This document shows, piece by piece, positions 38,701 through 48,000 of a DNA stretch of 64,000 bases; position 1 is the first letter of the stretch, and each line of letters starts with the position of its first letter. A program made the translations under genes and the position numbers. A model generated the notes under the pieces. The model did not search any database. It was given only the letters and a program-made list of their open reading frames with translations, and was not told where the DNA came from. The stretch comes from Liolophura sinensis. Lineage: Eukaryota > Mollusca > Polyplacophora > Chitonida > Chitonidae. The stretch lies in NCBI RefSeq assembly GCF_032854445.1, contig NC_088300.1, positions 78,109,966-78,173,965 of the forward strand. Direction: 5' to 3'.

Positions 38701-41700
38701 TTGAAAACTCATCAAGCCTTGAGGTTTATCAGAGGTGTGAGGACTCACTCACAGTTTATTGTCACTCTGTGTATACTGATTGAAAACTCATCAAGCCTTG
38801 AGGTTTATCAGAGGTGTGAGGACTCACTCACAATGTATTGTCACTCTGTGTATACTGATTGAAAACTCATCAAGCCTTGAGGTTTATCAGAGGTGTGAGG
38901 ACTCACTCACAGTGTATTGTCACTCTGTGTATACTGATTGAAAACTCATCAAGCCTTGAGGTTTACCAGAGGTGTGAGGACTCACTCACAGTGTATTGTC
39001 ACTCTGTGTATACTGATTGAAAACTCATCAAGCCTTGAGGTTTACCAGAGGTGTGAGGACTCACTCACAGTGTATTGAAATGAATGAAGAGAAATGAATA
39101 TGTAAAACTAGACCAGTCATAAATGTTCCCCAGACTGGGTAATTAAATTTGTTCTTTGTGTATTAATACTGTTCAAGAAAAAAACGAGAAATATATAAGA
39201 TGTTTTAACCTAGTACAAGAATCTCATATGCTAACTCAAGAACATGCATTCATGGTCATTTATATGTGGATTAAAGTGAAAGTTGTCAAGGTTTCTAAAA
39301 ACTCAACATTATTCGCAAGATTCAGGTTTTCATGCTAAAAATAATTTAATAATGAATACCAAGGTCTGCATAATTATCTGCATATTGTCAGTGCTGTTTA
39401 TTATGAAGTCTGTGCTGATCCATTCCCCTGTCTGTAACTATCAGTGTGAGATTAGCAGAGAGCATCTTTTTTGGGTGATTGGTTTCCATTTCACTGTGGC
39501 TGACCATCTCCAAACAGGAGAGATTAATACAGAGGAAAATTACATACATGTTCTGTCACAGTCAGGGACACACACTCATGTTTGTTAGCCTGCTGGGGGA
39601 ACTGATGGAATGGTGATGTAAATAGTTCTTGAGGGCAGTCTGATGACATTTTTAACTGATCAGCTTTCAGTGCTCTTATAAATATTAACAGTGGGATAAG
39701 CATCTGTGACAGACTGATGATAGAAATCAACTCATGGAACTGAGCTGGAACCTTTAATAAGGAAGTAATACACATGACTTTTCCTATGAGTCTACATTAT
39801 CTGCCTACTGTGATACAAAGAAAGACAACACCATCGTTCAAACTCATTATACTCGGTAGAAAAAATTCTATAAAATTAATATATCAGACTGTTTTTGTGA
39901 GCAGTTATTTAATGGTGTTTCATGTGATATATATTTATGGGTCCATGCTAGTATCCTAGTGGGACACCTCTTGAAATCGTTTGAACTACTGTCATTGTTC
40001 TTAGTCAACTCCTAAAGTTGCAATATCTCCAAAACTGGTAAAGGTAGAAAAAACAAACTTTATTAGTTTTAAGGAACATATGAAGCAACTTTTGATGCTT
40101 TGTGCTGTTTGAAAAATCACGTGATTTAGCGATCACTTGAATCTTATTGAAGTGAATTTTATTGATAAACTAAAAAAATTTTCTTCTCCTACACGGCTAA
40201 ACCTGTTGAGATAAACTTTTCATGCACAGTTTTTAGGTGGATTGCCCTACTCATATTTTAAAAAAACTTTTAGTTTGGGATGCAAGTGAACTGGGCAGTA
40301 AAAAGTAGGTCATTTTTTTAAAATCACCATCTGTCCCCCTTTATATCACAATTACAAATCTGCAAAAATTATTTTTGCACTTTTGTACTACTTTTCTTTT
40401 CATGTTGATGACCAAAAAACCAACAAAAATTTGATAAAACCATCATATGTAAGTAACACTGGAGCTTCATGCTAGACTGCATAAGGCCATTCACTTCAGC
40501 TTACCCTGGACATATGCTCTGCAACCATGTATTCTTTCTTTCTTTTATCCTTGACTATCAGCAGAAGACCAAAGCCGCCTTATCTCTGTGCTAGTCTTCA
40601 GTATTTGGCCAATTGTAAATGATGCCTGGCAGTCTAGGGTTCAAATCCAGTACATTCCTTTCTATTTTTTTTTCATGTTTTTCTCATTATCATGAACTGT
40701 TTAGACACCAGGCTACCAGAAGTGGTAAAAGACTAGTAGTGTGGACCCCGACAACGCTGTTGGATAACAGCTTTAATTTATGTTTTTGATTTCTTTGCCT
40801 TTTGTGTGATATGTTTAGTCCAGGTCAGTACATGAGGGAATATGTTCCAGGAACAGATAATGTATTCTGTCTGTAGCAGTTATACAGGTGTGCTTTTCAC
40901 TTCAGGCAGGTGTGCTTTTCCAGGTCAGTACATGAGGGAATATGTTCCAGGAACAGATAATGTATTCTGTCTGTAGCAGTTATACAGGTGTGCTTTTCAC
41001 TTCAGGCAGGTGTGCTTTTCCAGGTCAGTACATGAGGGAATATGTTCCAGGAACAGATAATGTATTCTGTCTGTAGCAGTTATACAGGTGTGCTTTTCAC
41101 TTCAGGCAGGTGTGCTTTTCCAGGTCAGTACATGAGGGAATATGTTCCAGGAACAGATAATGTATTCTGTCTGTAGCAGTTATGCAGGTGTGCTTTTCAC
41201 TTCAGGCAGGTGTGCTTTTCCAGGTCAGTACATGAGGGAATATGTTCCAGGAACAGATAATGTATTCTGTTTGTAGCAGTTATACAGGTGTGCTTTTCAC
41301 TTCAGGCAGGTGTGCTTTTCCAGGTCAGTACATGAGGGAATATGTTCCAGGAACAGATAATGTATTCTGTCTGTAGCAGTTATACAGGTGTGCTTTTCAC
41401 TTGTTTAAAGATGAAATATAGTTCATAACCACTGCATTTATAATTCAATGGTTTTGCTTAATGGATATATAATGATGGAACCACATTGTAAGATTATGTC
41501 AGTCTGGTTTAAGCACCAATTCAGATCTAGATTTCTAGTTATATTGGTATGGATTGGATAATTTTATCAGTTTACTTCCATTTTATTGTGCATGTTAAAT
41601 TCTAGCCTGGCACAGGTTTCAATATTGATCAGTTATTCCAGTACTGTTATTTGACAATTTTGAACATGGACATTATGTAACTCTGCTCCTGCATTTCACT

Positions 41701-44700
41701 CAGAAGTACATGTTGAGCTAAGTGACAGATCCATGTGCTGCTGTTTTGTGACTTGTCTGCCTCACTGTTATATGCTAGCCAAGACAGCCAGCCATCAGAT
41801 TTTTACCATTCGTTTGCATTTGTAAATCCCTACATTTGTTTTCTTTCATTTTCAAAGCTAGATTGATCAGTGTTTTGCTGCATGTGTTTGACAAGAACAA
41901 TTTCCTGTGCTTACACTGTGCCGAGCTTCCATTAGCTTCCCCGTGTTCATGGATACACATCCATTGTATGATAATAAACCTTGCTCACATGGACTTGGTA
42001 TGTTGGCGGCCCTGGCTATCTCTCTCCCTACATATGCTTGTTGGTTTTTTGAAATGGACCTAATATTCCACCAATGTTTATTCCATTTGCTATAAGAAAA
42101 TTGTAGTTATATCATAATTCAAAGGCTTCGTACCTAATAAAAGTTATCACTGTACAAATCTTTTAAGGTTCATACTTGTAACAGGAAACGATTTAATAAC
42201 AAGGTCCTCAAAATGGAGCCGTGCTGACCTCCGGCTCTGAATTGGAAGATGGTCGGCAGAGGGAAGGACTGGGGCATGTGGATGGTGGCAAAAGCTATCA
42301 TCTTTCTGTTTTTGGGAGAATTTGGCCCTCTTCAGTAATTACCCTTTTACAGATAACAGTGGACTGGTTTAATACTGTAGCCCAAGGCTCAGGGTCCACT
42401 GTCATCAATAGGCTGGGTGTGTGAAAAATGAATTGTTTAAACTGAAGTCTTTCTCTCTTAGGTTAATCAGTTGATGTACCTTTTGTAATTGAATCGTGAA
42501 CGTTGTAGCAGCTTTAAATGTTGTTTGATACTTTTTGGTATTACCCAGTATTGGATTGAATATTCTTGAAGCAATTTAAACACAAGGCATCCCTCGAGAC
42601 TCATACATGTATGTATGTGCAGACAATAACCATAGTGCCTAGAATGGTAACACAGACAAGTAATTCTAGTCATTGGGCTCCTTGTTTTAATGTACTTTTT
42701 ATGCTTTATTCAAGTGTTCTTTGACTGTTGGACTTCCATCTAGTAACTGATTAAATTATTGTGTTACTGAATGTGATGTAGGTCAGTAGTATTGTGTTGG
42801 ACATACCTGGTACAGATTCTAACCACTGTTTGCTGTTCTGTTTGTCAAGAGCAGCACCATATAGATTAGGCCACACTAATTCAAGTTTTTGTTTAGAAAG
42901 CAGAATGAATGTTAATTTTAAATATCGCAAGAGTATGAAAATAAAATTAAAATTAAAAAATTAACAAATTTGTAGGAAATATGGCCTGTCTGAGCAATTG
43001 TTCATGTTAAAAACATATTTATATGATCAAAAAAAAAGGCAAATCATAAAAAAATATTTTGGAAAAGACAACAGATTGATTTTCAGTTTAAATTTTTTTC
43101 CATTGTTGGATTTGCAGTGTCAGTTCCCCTGTAAAAGACAAAATACCATACAATTGGTGTTGCCTTACTTCACCATAGAAAGAAATTTTGGTCGTGAACA
43201 AAGAAAAAACTTCTGCAGTATGGTTGTACAATGTAGAGGACATTATAAATTACACCTGTATTCCACAAGGTACATAGTCTCCACAAACTCCTCATCTGAA
43301 AATACAGATCTATGTTGTGAAAATAAACAAATACTCATACTACTAAAATACATGGTTGCAGTTTTAATATGATGTTCCAGATTATGTAAAATATTTTGTC
43401 GAAGAATTGTGTGTTTACGATATGCTTATGCCCCTCCCTGTTCTATGTTCCACAGTCCTTTTCCTGTAGCTTTGATGGCAATTGTCGGCTAGATGCTCAC
43501 ACAAGAAAGTTCTGTGCTGGTTGCAGATTAAAGAAATGTTTCAACATAGGAATGAAAAAGGAGTGGATTTTAAGTAAGTTGATTACTTTACTGTATTGAC
43601 AGTTTTGCCTCCTGATGCATCGCATCATTAGGTATATGTTTGGTAGCATTGGTTTTATAATCCGGAGAGATTTTTCTTTCCACATTGTATTTAAGAACAT
43701 GCATGTACATGTATTCGAATTTTGACACATTGACAGTTCAAATGATCAAAGTTAACATTACCCAATAAATTTTCTTTGCTTGTATCAACTGCTTCTAGTC
43801 ATACTGTGACATTTCTGAAACATTCTTTTTTTTTTCCGAAGACTCTGTGCAGGTGTCAAATTCACACATTTGGATTGAAGCAAAACTACCATTGAAAAGA
43901 TAAGAAAAGGATTACCCATTCCCAGGTTTTGATACCTACATGTCTATGTCCAAAGCTGGAGAGGCAAACCTAAACCCCTAAATTTAGAGACACGATCTTT
44001 AGGGTAACCTTAAAGCCTTAAAACGTGCCCTGAGGATTATGTTGTGCATGGCAACAAACTCTGTAAACCATGAAAGAATGGACACATCTGTTTATAAATC
44101 ATTTAAGAGGGAATAAATTATGCATTGTATTTCCTTCACTATCAGTCACGTGTTCTTTTTTGAGTTATTTGAAGGAAAATTGATCCAAATGGAGACAAAA
44201 ACTCGTCTTAGAAGAATTTTTTTTTTTTTGAGATACCAGACTGTCATTGAAGTTTGTTCTTCTTTTCGTTTGCAGCTGATAGCCAACTAGAGAAGCGACG
44301 AAGACGAAACAGTTACAAGCACAATGACCACCTGGTGACCTCTGACCAGGAGGAGGATGTGCTAAACTCTGGTGGAGAATCGGTGGCAGGTCATGTGTAT
44401 GGGGAGGAGTCGGGCTCAGTGTCTGGATCAGTGTCTGGATCAGTGTCCAACAGTCCCCTGGAGGTGCTTGGCAAGAGTCCCCTTGGACACTGTGATAAGG
44501 TGTGGAGTCCACTGTCAGACTCAAGCTCAGTTACCACCTCATTTAGTGATCCTGGAAATTTAGTGATTAAGACAGAGAAGCTAGGCTATGAGGATGACAT
44601 TATTACACCACTGTCAGAGGAGACACGCTCAAACATCAGCCATATCACCTCAACATACCGTGCCATCTTTGATGCACCATATGATGCAGAACAGTCGAGG

Positions 44701-44963
44701 AAGCTGCAGTCAAGTGTGCGAAGTGCTGATGACCTATTTAACATGACAGATGTTTTCATTAAAAGACTGATAAAGTTTTCAAAATCCATTCCAGAGTTCC
44801 GGGATTTGAAGCAGGAAGATCAAATAGCTCTGTTGAAGGTACAGTACATGTGTGTGTTTGAATAGGAGAATTGTTTGTGAGCAAGCAGCTTGTTGTGGGG
44901 TACACATATGACATTCAGCACTCAGTCCATAAAATTGGGTTACTTTACAAAATGGCACATATC

Positions 44964-45018
<55 letters not shown>

Positions 45019-48000
45019 CACATATCAGTTTAGTGCTTAAGTTTTCGCTAAATTTTGGTAATTTATTGTAAAACTTCAACCTTTTCACAAGATGTTTATT
45101 CAAGCAAATCTTCAGATCTTTATGGTCACATTTTAATGTTTATTAAGATGTGCATATTATGGATATGCGTGTCTTATTTTGTCATTTTTTTTACAGCAAC
45201 AACAACCAATTGTTAAAAGAATGCTTTGGTATATCACACTGGCTAGAATTTGTTAAACGGTACAAAGACCTGTTGTTTTACTTTGTGAATTCTTTTTACC
45301 ATTTGGAAGGATTCCTTTTCATTCAGTGATTTTTGTGGATGACAAAGACTGAAGATAGTAAAGTAAGCAAACTGTCCAAATCCCAGATCTGGGCCTGTTT
45401 CACAAAGATGTTGTACATGTGCGATAATGGCACATATGGGACAATGGTGCAGTGTTCATGACGTACAAAATATCGTACGACATATTTTTGATTAAAAATG
45501 TTGAACTCTGCATTGTGAAACTGGGCCCAGCAGAAAAGGATTCCCAAGTCAAATTCCCAAGGACTAGTTCCATAAAATTAACATGACATCTATTAAGGAC
45601 GTATACATAATCTAGCATCTAGCTACATGGCCAAATCTGAAACAGTGCCTGTCATCTAGCTAAATGGCCAAATCTGAAACTGTGCCTATTATCTAGCTAA
45701 ATGGCCAAATCTGAATCAGTGCCTATCATCTAGCTAAATGGCCAAAGCTGAAACAGTGCCTATCATCTGCTTGTAGTTACATTTTTAGTTTGTATCCTGA
45801 TGTGAGACAGTGTCTATCATCTAGTTACATGGCCAAATCTGAAACAGTGCCTATCATCTGCTTGTAGTTACATGTTTAGTTTGTAGCCTGATTTGAAACA
45901 ATGCCTGTCATTGAGCTACATGGCCAAATCTAAAAGAGTGCCTATCATCTACATGTTGTGACATGTTTATTTTGTATCCTGATGTGAGACAGTGCCTATG
46001 ATCTAGCTACATGGCCCAATCTGAAACAGTGCCTATCATCTAGCTACATGGCCAAACCTGAAACAGTGCCTATCATCTACATGTAGTTACATGTTTAGTT
46101 TGTAGCCTGATGTGAGACAGTGCCTATGATCTAGCTACATGGCCCAATCTGAAACAGTGCCTATCATCTAGCTACATGGCCAGATCTGACAGTGCCTATC
46201 ATCTACATGTAGTTACATGTTTAGTTTGTAGCCTGATGTGAAACAGTGCCTATCATCGAGCTACATGGTTATATCTAAAAGAGTGCCTATCATCTACATG
46301 TAGTGACATGTTTAGTTTGTAGCCTGATGTGAGACAGTGCCTATTATCTGGCTACATGGCCAAATCTAAAAGAGTGCTTATCATCTACATGTAGTGACAT
46401 GTTTAGTTTGTAGCCTGATGTGAGACAGTGCCTATGATCTGGCTACATGGCCAAATCTAAAAGAGTGCGTATCATCTACATGCAGTGAGATGTTTAGTTT
46501 GTAGCCAAATGTAAAACAGTGCCATACATGGCATATTGAGCATTGAGAATGACACAGAGAGATAGTGACAGTAACTATAAAGAGAGTCTAATAGGACGGG
46601 TTTTACACTACATCCACCAGATTTAATGATAGTGATGCTGTTATAGAATTCAAAAATTTAAAATTTGTTTAAATCAGCAAGAGCTTTATGCAGTATGTGT
46701 ATGTCCTATACCATAACTATTAGAGTTGGCATCCAGTCTTAGTTAAAGCAGTGTTAAAGAGGCTGTTCTGGAGATTTTTGGCCAAAAAAAGCCAGTAAAA
46801 TTTTTGTAATTATTTTAGAATATCCCAAATAATTAGCGTTCACAAAATATCAGCCTTATGTGTGCATGTGTTAATGTTCAAAATAGCGACCATCCCCGAT
46901 GGCTCAGTTGGTAGAGCGTCCACTTTGGGGGCCGCAGATCCAGGTTCAATCCTAGGTCGGGTCACACCTAAGACCTTAAAAGAGGTAGTTGTAGCTTCCT
47001 CGCTTGACGTTCAGCATTAAGGGGATAAATCAATGACTGGTTGACCTGTATCAGTATAATGGCTCGGGCGGGGCGAATTATTTCTTGGGTAAGTCATCTC
47101 AGTGAAACAGGACTTCATAAAAGAGTAGTGGAAATCCTTCATGCAACCAGGAGGCACATTACATGCACTCTTAGGACCCCTTCATAGTCACATGACTGAA
47201 AAATTTTTAAGTACAACATTAAACCCTAAGCACTCACTCACTCAAAATAGGTAATAAAGTTCCTTAAGTTTGAAAAGCAGGTTGCATTTTAACTTTTTCA
47301 AATGTAAAAATCATTTTAACATCAGTGGTATTTTATATGTTTGTATATATGCTTGGGGTTTCACATCATGCTTAGCAATTTTTCGATCATATGACCTGAA
47401 GTCAAAAAGGTGTGCACATATGCTGTGTCTTCTTGTGGCGGGGCAAGTCCATGATGCCACTGCAGTGTTATGTAAAAGACACTAGGCATGTCACATTATG
47501 CTGTCACTGGGTCAACCAGTTCTGTTTTCCTGTGAGGCTGAGCGGCAAGCGAGGCAGCAACATGCAAGTGAAGTCATTGGTAAAACAAGACCCGGCTTTG
47601 ATCCCTGCTTCCTGACGTTGAGGCGGACACTATTAGGCTCAGAAGCAGCTAAAACTAGTACAGTTAAGGATTGTATCAAGTACAATGCTTTGTATTCAGC
47701 TGAAGTCTTGTGTTCATGTGTCTGCTACAGGCAAGCTCTTAGAACACCTTGCCACCATGTCGGTAAAGTAAAGCATTGAACTTAGTTTAGAAATTGGCTT
47801 CTTTTTCTAAAGTATTAAAAATTATTTAGAAGCAGTCCTACAGTATGCTCTATGGTCACTGTGAAAATGGTGATGTGGGCAGCTGCGTTCTCAGCACGTA
47901 GTCTGTATTACAGAGACCATTGTCAGTGACCTTGGGAACCTAAAGTTTAGCATACAAGGCGCGATTCAACTCAACTGGGCATACACTGTTGGTCAGAGTT

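Noticed and set aside
30995-39077. CRISPR-like appearance of regularly spaced repeats
   Set aside because: There are no unique spacers. Units are contiguous and near identical over the full 79 bp, in an animal intron.
40600-40650. tRNA-like box B GGTTCAAATCC with a possible box A upstream
   Set aside because: The 32-base spacing between boxes is too short, no cloverleaf is evident and no matching copy occurs elsewhere in the window.
46887-46965. Functional tRNA gene
   Set aside because: Boxes A and B are present, but the sequence continues into a shared SINE body and has target-site duplication. The same applies to 25800 and 61035.
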